Assembly (NCBI RefSeq): GCF_024178165.1
Contig: NZ_JAMZIE010000005.1
Coordinates: 62,001-126,000, forward strand
Length of the DNA stretch: 64,000 bases
Origin: Halohasta salina
GTDB taxonomy: Archaea; Halobacteriota; Halobacteria; Halobacteriales; Haloferacaceae
Direction of reading: 5' to 3'
In this document: positions 8,038 through 17,257 of the stretch, one piece after another
Layout: each line of letters opens with the position of its first letter
Numbering within the stretch: position 1 is the first letter of the stretch
The notes under the pieces: generated by a model
Told to the model about the DNA's origin: nothing
What the model saw: only the letters and a program-made list of their open reading frames with translations
The model's database searches: none
Made by a program: the position numbers and the translations under genes

Positions 8038-9663
8038 CTACGGCGGCTCGTCGTCCCGCCGTTCGGTTCGTTTTCCGTCGGCCAGATCGCCCTCGATCGC
8101 CGCCGGATCGCGGGCTTCGGGCGGGCCGAATCCGCCCCCGCCGGGAGTCCGGACCGTGACCGTCGTTCCGGCGTCGACCTCGATCGTCGTTTTCGCCCCG
8201 ACGGGTTCGCCGTCGACGAGGTTTTCGCCGGTAGCGCCGTCTTCGCCGCCAGCGGTGCCGCGAGGGGCGTGGCGTCGGCGCTCGGTCAACAACGAGACGG
8301 TCGCGGGAACGTCGACCTCGATGCGGCGTTCGATGCCGAGGCCACCGCGGTACTCGCCGCGGCCGCCGCTGTCGGGCCGGAGTCCGTACCGTCTCACCCG
8401 GAGCGGGTACTCGGCTTCGAGAGCCTCGATCGGCGTGTTCAGGGTGTTCGTCATCCCGACCTGCACGCCGTCCATCCCGTCGGCGATCGGCCGCGCGCCG
8501 AAGCCGCCGCCGATCGTCTCGTAGTAGCTGAAGCCGTCGCCGTCCCGGCTGCCGATCGTGAGGTTGTTCATCGTCCCCTGACCCTGCGCCGGCAGTTTCT
8601 CGGGGATCGCCTCGGCGAACGCCGACAGCACCGTCTCGGTCACCCGCTGGCTGGTCTCGACGTTGCCACCGACGACTGCCGCGGGCGGCTTCGGATCGAG
8701 CACACTGCCCGTGGGGATCTCGACCGAGACGGGTCGGTAACAGCCGTGGTTCGGTGGAATCTCCGGGTCGGTCACCGCTCGAACGACGAAGTAGACGGCG
8801 CTTTTCGTGACCGATCGCGGTGCGTTAACGTTGCCGTCGACCTGCGGGGCCGTGCCGTCGAAGTCGACCGTTAGGGAGTCGTTACTGATCGTTAAACAGA
8901 CCTTAATCGAGATATCGGCCGCCGAAATCCCGTCGCCTTCGAGGACGTCGGCGGCGGTGTAGGTACCGTTCGGTAGTTCGCTGATGGCAGCGCTCATACG
9001 CTGGCTGGAGTAGTCGATGACCGCCTCGAACGCCGCCCGAAGCCGGTCGCGGCCGTGGTCGGACTGGAGCGCGGCGAACCGCTCGGCGGCCCGCTCGTTG
9101 GCGGCGATCTGGGCACGGAGATCCGCCCGACGTTCGGCCGAGTTCCGGACGTTCGCCAGCAGCACCGACAGTAGTTCCTCGTTTCGTTCGCCCGCCTCGA
9201 CGATCCGGACCGGCGGAACGCGGAGCCCCTCCTGATAGATCTCTCTGGCGCCAGCGGGCATGCTGCCGGGGGCCATCCCGCCGACGTCGGCGTGGTGAGC
9301 CCGCGAGACGGCGTAGCCGAGCCGCTCGCCGTCGACCGCCATCGGCGAGACCATCGTCAGATCCGGGAGGTGGGTGCCGCCGGCGAAGGGGTCGTTGAGT
9401 AGCCAGACGTCACCCGGCTTGGGATCGCGCTGGCGGACGGCCGAGACCGCCTCGGGCATCGCTCCCAGATGCACCGGGATGTGTTCGGCTTGGGCGACCA
9501 GCCGGCCGTCGGTGTCGAACAGCGCGGTCGAGCAGTCGCGTCGCTCCTTGATGTTGGGGGAGTAGGCACTGGCTACCAGCAGCTGGCCCATCTCCTCGGC
9601 GACGCCTTCGAGCTGATTGCGGACGATCTCCAGTTCCACGGGGTCGAGTGTGGGAGCGGTCAT
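8038..9663 (-). CDS. hyuB: Hydantoinase B / oxoprolinase family protein
   Basis: The 541-residue protein matches the HyuB family: [68 protein letters not shown] and the late [20 protein letters not shown]. With HyuA it forms ATP-dependent enzymes that open five-membered lactam rings (N-methylhydantoin, 5-oxoproline) or carboxylate ketones. The substrate cannot be told from sequence. Its start overlaps the hyuA stop by 4 bases, so the two are coupled. The glycine-rich C-terminal part ([13 protein letters not shown]) is usual. Confidence 0.9.
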   Translation of the reverse strand: MTAPTLDPVELEIVRNQLEGVAEEMGQLLVASAYSPNIKERRDCSTALFDTDGRLVAQAEHIPVHLGAMPEAVSAVRQRDPKPGDVWLLNDPFAGGTHLPDLTMVSPMAVDGERLGYAVSRAHHADVGGMAPGSMPAGAREIYQEGLRVPPVRIVEAGERNEELLSVLLANVRNSAERRADLRAQIAANERAAERFAALQSDHGRDRLRAAFEAVIDYSSQRMSAAISELPNGTYTAADVLEGDGISAADISIKVCLTISNDSLTVDFDGTAPQVDGNVNAPRSVTKSAVYFVVRAVTDPEIPPNHGCYRPVSVEIPTGSVLDPKPPAAVVGGNVETSQRVTETVLSAFAEAIPEKLPAQGQGTMNNLTIGSRDGDGFSYYETIGGGFGARPIADGMDGVQVGMTNTLNTPIEALEAEYPLRVRRYGLRPDSGGRGEYRGGLGIERRIEVDVPATVSLLTERRRHAPRGTAGGEDGATGENLVDGEPVGAKTTIEVDAGTTVTVRTPGGGGFGPPEARDPAAIEGDLADGKRTERRDDEPP

Positions 9664-11663
9664 GCTGTCGCCTCCCGTGTGAGTCGGAGCGTCCCGTCGG
9701 TGGCGACCGTCGCCTCCCAGTCGGGCCGGAGGACCGTCGTCGACTCGTCGGCCTCGATGATCGCCGGCCCGGAGACGGAGCGGCCGACCGGGAGCCCCGA
9801 TCGGCTGTAGACGGCCGTCTCGACGCGGTTGCCGTCGAAGACCGCCGGCCGGTCGCCGGTGTGGGCCGGTCCCGAGGCGTCGTGGGCGACCACAGGCGGC
9901 TCGCGCTCGACGACGGCCGTCGACCGGAGGGTCACGAGGTCGACCGCGTCGTCCATCCGGTAGCCGGCGGCCGATTCGTGAGCCTCGTTGAACGCCGCGC
10001 CGAGGGCTGTGGCGTCGAACGGCCGTTCCAGTGGCACCGTCAGCTCGAAGCTCTGGCCGCTGTAACGGAGATCCGCGGCGTACTCGACGGTCGGCGTCCC
10101 GCTGGCGACGCGGTCGACGACCTCTTCGCGGAGTTCGTCGAGTCGGGGTTCGATGGCCGACAGCGAGCAGTCGGCGAGCGGCGTCCGGACGGTCCGGGCG
10201 GCGTCGTGTTTCTCGTCGGCCGCCAACAGGCCGAACGCCGACCGGACACCGCTGGCGGCGGGAACGACGACGCGGTCGACGCCGAGCCGCTCGGCGATCG
10301 CCGTAACGTGCATCGGTCCAGACCCACCGAACGCACAGAGTCCGAACCGGCGGGGGTCGTGGCCTTCCTCGACGGTCACCGCCCGGATCGCCCGCGTCAT
10401 GGCCGCGTTGGCGACCCGATAGACGCCGCGGGCGGCCGCCGTCGGCCCCGCGAGATCCGCCTCGGCGGCCAGTTCCTTGAGGGCGTTCCGGGCGGCCGAC
10501 GCGTCGATCGAGAGCTCCCCGCCGAATCGGGCTTCCGGGCCGATGTAGCCCAACACGACGCTGGCGTCAGTGACCGTCGGCTCGGTGCCGCCGCGGCCGT
10601 AGGCCGCCGGGCCGGGGGATGCGCCCGCAGAGGCCGGCCCGACGCGGAGCGCGCCGCCGGCGTCGACCCGGGCGATCGAGCCGCCGCCCGCGCCCACGGT
10701 GTGGATGTCGACCATCGGGACGCCGATCGGCCGGCCGTCGATGGCGGCGTCGGTCGTCAACACCGGCTCGTCGCCCCGGACGAGGCTCACGTCGCTGGAG
10801 GTTCCGCCCATATCGAAGGTGATCACGCCCTCGCGGTCGGTTTCAAGAGCGGTCGCACCGATGACGCCGGCGGCCGGCCCCGACAGTACGGTCGTCACTG
10901 CGCGCTGTCTGACGGTCTCAGAGTCGGCGATCCCGCCGTTGGACTGCATGATCCGGGGAGTTGGGACCCCCGCCTCGGTAGCCCGTTCGTCGAGTCGGGC
11001 GAGATACCGCTGGATCGGCGGCCGGACGTAGGCGTCGACGACCGTCGTCGAACTGCGTTCGTACTCGCGGAACTCCGCGAGCACCTCGTGGGAGGCCGAC
11101 ACCGGCACGTCGAGCCGTTCGCGGAGGGCGTCGGCGACCCGCCGTTCGTTGTCGGGGTGGGCGTAGGCGTGGAGCAGGCAGACGGCGACGCTCTCGACAT
11201 CGCTGGCGGCGAGTTCGTCGGCCAGCGCGTCGACCTCGCTTTCGTCGACTGGCCGATCGATCCCCTCGGTGGTCGCCCGCTCGTCGAGTTCGAACCGCCG
11301 TCGACGGGGCACCAGCGGTGTCGGTTTGGTGGCGTCGAGATCGTACAGCGCGGGGCGGTCCTGCCGGCCGATCTCCAAGATATCGCGGAACCCCTCGGTG
11401 GTAACCAGCGCAGTAGTCGCACCGGCCTCCTCCAGCAGCGCGTTGACCGAGACGGTCATCGCGTGGCTAAAGCCCGCGATCTCGACCGGCTCGATCCCGG
11501 CGGTCGAACAGGCTTGCCGGAGGCCCGTCATCACGCCCTCGCTTTGGTCGTCGGTCGTCGGCACCTTGGCCGTCGTCACGTCGCCGTCGGCCAGCAGCAC
11601 CACGTCGGTGAACGTGCCGCCGACGTCGACGCCGACGACCGGCGACGCGTCGTCGGCACTCAC
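9660..11663 (-). CDS. hyuA: Hydantoinase A / oxoprolinase family protein
   Basis: The 667-residue protein opens with VVGVDVGGTFTDVVLLADG, the ASKHA-fold phosphate-binding loop of HyuA, and has FDMGGTSSDVSLV (~290) and GGSGPMHVTAIAERL (~455). It is the ATP-using partner of HyuB. A GTG start at 11663 gives a normal N-terminus. No transporter, racemase or amidohydrolase lies beside it, so the physiological substrate (5-oxoproline, hydantoin or acetone-like) is open. Confidence 0.9.
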   Translation of the reverse strand: MSADDASPVVGVDVGGTFTDVVLLADGDVTTAKVPTTDDQSEGVMTGLRQACSTAGIEPVEIAGFSHAMTVSVNALLEEAGATTALVTTEGFRDILEIGRQDRPALYDLDATKPTPLVPRRRRFELDERATTEGIDRPVDESEVDALADELAASDVESVAVCLLHAYAHPDNERRVADALRERLDVPVSASHEVLAEFREYERSSTTVVDAYVRPPIQRYLARLDERATEAGVPTPRIMQSNGGIADSETVRQRAVTTVLSGPAAGVIGATALETDREGVITFDMGGTSSDVSLVRGDEPVLTTDAAIDGRPIGVPMVDIHTVGAGGGSIARVDAGGALRVGPASAGASPGPAAYGRGGTEPTVTDASVVLGYIGPEARFGGELSIDASAARNALKELAAEADLAGPTAAARGVYRVANAAMTRAIRAVTVEEGHDPRRFGLCAFGGSGPMHVTAIAERLGVDRVVVPAASGVRSAFGLLAADEKHDAARTVRTPLADCSLSAIEPRLDELREEVVDRVASGTPTVEYAADLRYSGQSFELTVPLERPFDATALGAAFNEAHESAAGYRMDDAVDLVTLRSTAVVEREPPVVAHDASGPAHTGDRPAVFDGNRVETAVYSRSGLPVGRSVSGPAIIEADESTTVLRPDWEATVATDGTLRLTREATA

Positions 11664-11742
11664 CGCGAGTCACCTCGTCGGAACCCTGCCGTATGCATAC
11701 TCGGAGGCCGAGACGGACGGACTTAGTGGTTCGGCCCGTCGG

Positions 11743-12540
11743 TTACTGGAGCCGCTCGGTCGTCTCGACCAGCGGGTGGCGCGCGTAGTCGACGATGTCG
11801 ATATCGTCGATCTCGGTCAGCCCCGCTTTGGCGGCCGTTTTGGCCATCCCAAGGTCGACTGCCTCTTCGAGGACGATCACGTAGGCGTCCATCTCGGGGA
11901 TGTCCATGCTGTCGGCGGCCAACACGCGGTGGTGGCCGTCGGCGAGATACAGATCGGGAGTGGCGGCCGCGCCGGTGTTGTCGATGACGATCAGTGGCTC
12001 GGCGAGGCCGCGTTCGAGTTCGTAGCGCCGGCCTTCGAGTTCGTCGGCGTACACCCGCTGTTGGGTCGGCGTGAGCGCCGCCAGCGGGACCTCCCGGCGC
12101 TCCTCGCTGACCGTGACGTCGTGCAGCTGATCGAGGCTCCGCCGGAGTTTGCCCACCTTCTCGGGGGTGACCCGCTCGATCTGGCTCCGCATCACGTCGG
12201 TATTCGAGAGAATACCGAGCAGCCGGCCCTCGTCGTCGACGACCGGCAACTTCTGGATCCCGGACCGTAGGATGACCCGGCCGGCGTCGGTCACCGGCAT
12301 CTCGGGGTCGGCGACGAGGATGTCGGTACTCATCACATCCCGAATCGGGGTCTCACCGTCGACTGCAAGCAGGTCCCGAGCGGTGACAAAGCCCTCGACG
12401 AGCAGGTCGCGGCAGACCGGGAACCCGTTGTGGCTCTGGCTTTCGGCGATCCGGTCGCGGACCGCCGCCACCGAGTCCTCGGGGTCGACCGTCGAGACCT
12501 CGTGGGTCATGTACTCCTCGACGTGGGGGGTACCGTCCAT
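11743..12540 (-). CDS. CBS-pair plus ParB/Srx-fold protein (possible serine kinase relative)
   Basis: The 265-residue protein has two CBS motifs (about 1-125: EEYMTHEVSTVDPEDSVAAV, then IRDVMSTDILVADPEMPV and LPVVDDEGRLLGILSNTDV) and a ParB/sulfiredoxin-fold domain (about 150-245) with the motif DLYLADGHHRVLAA. There is no DNA-binding HTH after the ParB domain, so chromosome partition is unlikely. DGHHR-type ParB domains include the archaeal ADP-dependent free-serine kinase SerK; by analogy this may be a small-molecule kinase or nucleotidase controlled by adenine nucleotides through the CBS pair. This is inference. It follows the DHH gene by 44 bases. Confidence 0.75.
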   Translation of the reverse strand: MDGTPHVEEYMTHEVSTVDPEDSVAAVRDRIAESQSHNGFPVCRDLLVEGFVTARDLLAVDGETPIRDVMSTDILVADPEMPVTDAGRVILRSGIQKLPVVDDEGRLLGILSNTDVMRSQIERVTPEKVGKLRRSLDQLHDVTVSEERREVPLAALTPTQQRVYADELEGRRYELERGLAEPLIVIDNTGAAATPDLYLADGHHRVLAADSMDIPEMDAYVIVLEEAVDLGMAKTAAKAGLTEIDDIDIVDYARHPLVETTERLQ

Positions 12541-12584
12541 ACAGGGGCGTAGGCCGAAGCTGTGGAAAAACGTAGCGCTCGGGG

Positions 12585-14036
12585 CTACTCCTCGCGGCCG
12601 CCCAACGGCGGGTTGACCATGTAGGCCGTCGGCTCGGTGGCGGCTTCGAGGGCGGCGAAGAACCGCTCGGCGACCAGTTCGTGGACGGCGTCGGTCAGCG
12701 ACTCTTCGTCGCCGGTCTCACGGATGATCCCCAGCGGGAGCTGTGCACCCGCCATGTTGGCGTGACCGCCGGCGCTGCCGATCCGATCGAGAGCGTTTCT
12801 GAGCACGGCCCCGAGGTCGACCGAACCGCCGCGGGTCCGGCCGGAGACGTAGATCGTGTCGTCGGTGTAGCCGTAGACGAGGACGGTCGTGATCGACTCC
12901 ATGTTCAGCAGCTCGTCGGCCGCCTGCGCGAGGGCATCCCGGTCGGTGATCGCCCCCACACAGGTCGCCAGCGCAGTGTCACGGACGTCCCGGCGCTCGA
13001 TGGCGGTCGCCAGCGTCTCGACGACCGAAGCGGTCACACTCGGCGACTCGATCCGTTTGAGAGCGTCGGCGTCGGCGGTCGGCGAGAGGGTCGCCGCCGC
13101 ATCGAAGTCCGCCGCCGAGACCTCGCGCGTAAACCCCTTGGTGTCGGTCTGGATCCCGTACAGCAGGGCGGTCGACAGCTCCCGGCCGGGGTCGATCCCA
13201 AGCCGACTGAGGTAGTCGGTGATGATCGTGCTCGTCGAGCCGATCGTCGGCCGGATGTCGACGTAGCGGTCGGTCTCGTCGATCGGCATCCGGGGCGGGT
13301 GGTGGTCGACGACGATCTCCACGGGCGTCCCCTCGGGGAGGCTGTCGTTGACGCCGGGTTGAGCGTGGTCGACCAGCGCGATCGCGCCGTAGGCTTCGGG
13401 ATCGAAGCTCTCGGCGTCGGCCGGATACAACGGGAGGTCAAGCAGGTTGACCAGCGCCCGGTTTTCCTGATGGGTAATGTCGCCGAAGTAGCAGGCTTCG
13501 GCCGGCACGCCGATCGATTCGGCGATAGCGACGAGGCCGACCGCGCTGGCGATAGCGTCGGGATCGGGATTGTCGTGGGCAACGACCGCCAGCGGTCCCG
13601 ACAGCGAGCGGATCGACGACAGCAGCTCGCCCATCTGCGCGTCGTCGCCGACGGCCCCGACCACGCGGTCGGCCATCATCGCTCGCGAGTCGACCACGCG
13701 GTCGGCCACGGCGGCCAGTCGGTCGACGGTGGCGTCACTCGTACCGACGCCGGCAGTCACGACCAGCGTCGCAGTCGGAAAGGCGCTGCGGGCGGCGGCG
13801 GCGATCCGTTCGGCCCGGTCGGAGTCTGGGACGGCAACGACGACCACGTCGGCGGTCGACGGGTAGTGGCTCCGGTCGGCCGGATCCCCCTCGATGGCCG
13901 CAACACCCTCCTCGCGGAGCGTCGTCACCCAGCCGCTGTCGGTGGTCACGACATAGAGGTCGCCAGGGGTGGCACTCGCACGGTCGGTGAGCGTGTGACC
14001 GAGTGCGCCGTCCCCGAGGACGAGCCGACGTAACAT
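12585..14036 (-). CDS. TrkA_N-DHH/DHHA1 family phosphoesterase
   Basis: The 483-residue protein joins an N-terminal Rossmann (TrkA_N-like) domain (~1-115, LRRLVLGDGALGHTLTDRA) to a DHH phosphoesterase (~140-300: HDNPDPDAIASAVG, LVDHAQPG, VVDHHPPRMP) and a DHHA1 domain (~390-445: GRTRGGSVDLG, GSAGGHANMAGAQLP). Metal ligands of both DHH motifs are present. DHH-DHHA1 proteins degrade nanoRNA, cyclic dinucleotides or pAp. The TrkA_N fusion suggests that a nucleotide controls the hydrolase. The substrate is not determinable from sequence. Confidence 0.85.
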   Translation of the reverse strand: MLRRLVLGDGALGHTLTDRASATPGDLYVVTTDSGWVTTLREEGVAAIEGDPADRSHYPSTADVVVVAVPDSDRAERIAAAARSAFPTATLVVTAGVGTSDATVDRLAAVADRVVDSRAMMADRVVGAVGDDAQMGELLSSIRSLSGPLAVVAHDNPDPDAIASAVGLVAIAESIGVPAEACYFGDITHQENRALVNLLDLPLYPADAESFDPEAYGAIALVDHAQPGVNDSLPEGTPVEIVVDHHPPRMPIDETDRYVDIRPTIGSTSTIITDYLSRLGIDPGRELSTALLYGIQTDTKGFTREVSAADFDAAATLSPTADADALKRIESPSVTASVVETLATAIERRDVRDTALATCVGAITDRDALAQAADELLNMESITTVLVYGYTDDTIYVSGRTRGGSVDLGAVLRNALDRIGSAGGHANMAGAQLPLGIIRETGDEESLTDAVHELVAERFFAALEAATEPTAYMVNPPLGGREE

Positions 14037-14207
14037 AGCTGCTGGAACGGGATCGACCGGGAAAACGGTGCCGTCGTCGGCCCGTGATCGGGTCGACTCC
14101 GCACGTTTCGTCGACGTAGCCGGTCAGTACGGTGCCGTAGTAGGCCACTACTAGGTGATAAACAGTCACTACCGACAGCACCGCACAACGAGACCGAGTG
14201 CCGCCGC

Positions 14208-15734
14208 CTACGCGAAGACGGCAGCGGCGGCGGCCTCGGCGGTTTCGATCACGGGCCCGAAGCCGGGCAGCAGGAGCACCGTAATCACACCGGCGACGAT
14301 CACCGCGGCGTAGAGGCCAGTCGGTTTGCTGTCGAGGGCATCAAGGTTACCGGTCGGCTCTTCGAGCCACAGGGCCTTGACGACCCGACTGTAGTAGTAC
14401 AGCGACAGCGCGCTGGTGACCGCACCGACCGCCGCGAGCCACCAGAAGCCGGCGTTGATCGCTCCAAGGAACAGGAAGTACTTCGAGAAGAAGCCGCCGA
14501 ACAGCGGCAGCCCCGCGAGGCTGAACATGAAGACGGCCATCGCCATCGACGCCATCGGGGCCTTCCGACCGATGCCGGCGTAATCCTCGAAGGTACGACC
14601 GACGCCCCAGCGTTCGATCATGGCGATAAACAGGAACGCGCCAGTGTTCATGAAGCCGTAGACCAGCAGGTGGGCCATCGCCGCCCCCATGACCGTCGCG
14701 TTGTTCGCGCCCGCGCCGGCGGTGACCGCCGCCAGCCCGATCAGCGCGTAGCCGGCGTGGCCGATCGAGGAGTAGGCGAGCATGCGTTTGACGTTGGTCT
14801 GGGTCGCGGCGGCGAAGTTCCCCAGCACCATCGTGACGACCGCGAGGATCCCGAACAGCAGTCCCCAGTCGACCGCCACATCGAGGGCGGGCATGAACGC
14901 CTCGGCGAACACGCGGAAGGCGACCGCGAAACCGGCGGCCTTCGAGGCCGACGAGAGGAACGCCGAAACGGGGGCGGGTGCGCCCTCGTAGGCCTCCGGC
15001 GCCCAGAAGTGGAACGGGACGGAGGCGGTCTTGAAGAGGAAGCCGCCGGCGACCATCAGGATCCCCACGCCGAGGATCCCCGCGAGGTCGGTGACGTCGC
15101 CGATCGCCGTGGCGATGTCGGGCAGCAGCAGCGAGCCCGTAGCGGCGTAGACGAGGCTGATGCCGAAGGCGAAGACCGCCGCCGACACCGCGCCGATCAG
15201 GAAGTACTTCAGGCCAGCTTCGACGCTTCCCCGGTTCGTCTTGAGGTAGGCGACCAGCGCATACGAGGGCAGCGAGGCCATCTCAAGGCTGATGAACACT
15301 GTCGCCAGCGAGTTGGCGACCGCCATCAGCGACATGGCCGTCGTCGCGAACAACAGCAGCGAGTAGAACGCCGCCGGGTTGGCGTCGTCTTCGAGGTAGT
15401 CGTAGCTAGCGACGACAACCAAGGCGGCGACGCTGGTGAAGATGGCGGTGAAGAACAGCCCCATCCCGTCGACGACGATCGCGCCGCTGAAGAGGCTGAT
15501 CGCCCCACCAGTCGCAGGCTGGCCGGTGCCGGCGAGGAGGTACCAGACGGTGATGCCGAGGGCGATCAGCGTCCCGGCGGCAGCGGTGGCCGCCAGTCGG
15601 GTGTTCGAGCGGGCGTCCGGCGAGAGGCTGTCGATCGCCAACACGGCCAGCGCCGACAGCACCAAGACGACCGTCGGGCCGAGCGACGACAGCGCGAACA
15701 GCCAGCTGGTCGGTTCGATCTGGAGGAGGCTCAT
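14208..15734 (-). CDS. nuoN: NADH-quinone oxidoreductase-like subunit N
   Basis: The 508-residue, about 14-TM antiporter-like subunit has the Mrp/Nuo signatures KYFLIGAVSAAVFAFGISL, FKTASVPFHFWAPEAYEGAP and TNVKRMLAYSSIGHAGY. It is one of three proton-pumping subunits at the distal end of the membrane arm of complex I. It is the last gene of the nuo operon. Its ATG overlaps the nuoM stop (TAATG). Confidence 0.95.
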   Translation of the reverse strand: MSLLQIEPTSWLFALSSLGPTVVLVLSALAVLAIDSLSPDARSNTRLAATAAAGTLIALGITVWYLLAGTGQPATGGAISLFSGAIVVDGMGLFFTAIFTSVAALVVVASYDYLEDDANPAAFYSLLLFATTAMSLMAVANSLATVFISLEMASLPSYALVAYLKTNRGSVEAGLKYFLIGAVSAAVFAFGISLVYAATGSLLLPDIATAIGDVTDLAGILGVGILMVAGGFLFKTASVPFHFWAPEAYEGAPAPVSAFLSSASKAAGFAVAFRVFAEAFMPALDVAVDWGLLFGILAVVTMVLGNFAAATQTNVKRMLAYSSIGHAGYALIGLAAVTAGAGANNATVMGAAMAHLLVYGFMNTGAFLFIAMIERWGVGRTFEDYAGIGRKAPMASMAMAVFMFSLAGLPLFGGFFSKYFLFLGAINAGFWWLAAVGAVTSALSLYYYSRVVKALWLEEPTGNLDALDSKPTGLYAAVIVAGVITVLLLPGFGPVIETAEAAAAAVFA

Positions 15735-17257
15735 TAGAGCCCACCTCCCAGTTCAAGGATCGGAACGGTTGCATCGAGTATCATGTCGAAGAACAGCGAA
15801 GGCGCGACGCCGAGCAGGACGATCGCCCCAAGCAGCGCCACCAGCGGCGCGATGTCATGCATCGGTGCGCGCGTGAGTTCGTAGTCGGTCTCGAGCCGGA
15901 ACGGACCGAACAGCGTCCGCTGCATCGCCAACAGCAGGTAGCCCGCAACGATGACGATGCCGAACATCGCCAGCGCCGTAAAGACCGGCGCATACGGCAG
16001 CGCCGTCGACCCGAAGGAGCCGACGAAGATGAAGAACTCCCCGGCGAAGCCGGCCATCAGCGGCAGCCCCATGTAGGCGAAGGCTCCGGCGACGAGAATC
16101 CAGACCGCGACCGGCATGCGGTCGGCGAGTCCCGACATGTCGTCGACGATCCGGGTGTGGGTCGCGTTGTAGATGACGCCGACCGCCATGAACATCAGCC
16201 CCGAGATGAGGCCGTGGGCGACCATCTGGAACGTCGCCCCACCCATGCCGAACTCGGTAAAGGCGATGAGTCCGAGGATGACGTAGCCCATCGACGACAC
16301 CGACGAGTAGGCGACGATCCGTTTGAGGTCCGTCTGGGCGAGCGCGAGCATCGCACCGTAGATCACCGAGACGACAGCGATGATTCCGATCGGGATCGCA
16401 AACGCGCTGGCCTGCTCGGGCAACATGGTGAAGTTGAACCGGAGCAGGGCGTAGGTCCCCATCTTCAGCAGCACGCCAGCCAGCATCACCGAAGCGGGCG
16501 TGGGGGCTTCAACGTGGGCGTCGGGCAGCCACGTGTGGACCGGAACGACCGGCACCTTGACCGCGAAACCGACGAACATCGCCGCGAAGACGACCAGCGC
16601 CAGCGTTTCGGCCGGGAGGCCGTAGAACGCGGTGAGTTCGCCTGCGGCGAGCGACTGGGTGATCTCCGGCAGGCCGAACGAATCGACCGGCAGCGAGAAC
16701 ACCAGCGCCATGAAGGCGATGAACATCACCAGCGAGGCGATGTTGGTGTAGACGAAGAACTTGATCGCGGCGTACTTCCGGCGCGGACCGCCCCAGACGC
16801 CGATGAGGAAGTACATCGGGACCAGCACGGCCTCCCAGAAGACGAACCACAGGAAGAAGTCCAGCGCCGTGAAGACGCCGATGAGGTTGGCCTCCATCAA
16901 CAGCATCAGGCCGTAGAACTGGCTCTGACGGTCGTCGATGGGCGTCCACGCGCTCATGATCGCCAGCGCGGTGAGGAACGTCGTCAGCACGACCAGCGGC
17001 AGGCTGATGCCGTCGACGCCGACGTACCACTGCAGCTGGTAGCCCGCGACTTCGAGCCACGGGGCGACCGTCTCGAAGGCGATCTGGCCGCCAGTCAGCG
17101 CGTTGCCGCCGGCCTCGAAGGCCGACCACATGTAGAGGCTCCCGACGATCGGCACCAGACTCAGCCCGAAGGCGAGTTTGTGGGCATAGCGGTTCGGCAC
17201 GGCAAAGACGAGCAGTGCGGCCGCAAACGTGAACGCGAGTAGTGCTTCGATGATCAT
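15734..17257 (-). CDS. nuoM: NADH-quinone oxidoreductase-like subunit M
   Basis: The 507-residue membrane protein has the NuoM features LDFFLWFVFWEAVLVPMYFL, PVHTWLPDAHVEAPTPASVML (the pumping helix region) and QTDLKRIVAYSSVSSMGY. I chose the ATG at 17257, which overlaps the nuoL stop as TAATG and has a strong purine-rich AGGAGGG before it, over a GTG three codons upstream. It is a proton-translocating antiporter-like subunit. Confidence 0.95.
   Translation of the reverse strand: MIIEALLAFTFAAALLVFAVPNRYAHKLAFGLSLVPIVGSLYMWSAFEAGGNALTGGQIAFETVAPWLEVAGYQLQWYVGVDGISLPLVVLTTFLTALAIMSAWTPIDDRQSQFYGLMLLMEANLIGVFTALDFFLWFVFWEAVLVPMYFLIGVWGGPRRKYAAIKFFVYTNIASLVMFIAFMALVFSLPVDSFGLPEITQSLAAGELTAFYGLPAETLALVVFAAMFVGFAVKVPVVPVHTWLPDAHVEAPTPASVMLAGVLLKMGTYALLRFNFTMLPEQASAFAIPIGIIAVVSVIYGAMLALAQTDLKRIVAYSSVSSMGYVILGLIAFTEFGMGGATFQMVAHGLISGLMFMAVGVIYNATHTRIVDDMSGLADRMPVAVWILVAGAFAYMGLPLMAGFAGEFFIFVGSFGSTALPYAPVFTALAMFGIVIVAGYLLLAMQRTLFGPFRLETDYELTRAPMHDIAPLVALLGAIVLLGVAPSLFFDMILDATVPILELGGGL

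Noticed and set aside
9648-11726. A 692-codon plus-strand frame opposite hyuA
   Set aside because: Low-complexity Arg/Gly/Val composition; hyuA is clear on the minus strand.
11743-12540. Chromosome-partitioning ParB
   Set aside because: There is no HTH after the ParB fold and no ParA neighbour; the CBS pair points elsewhere.
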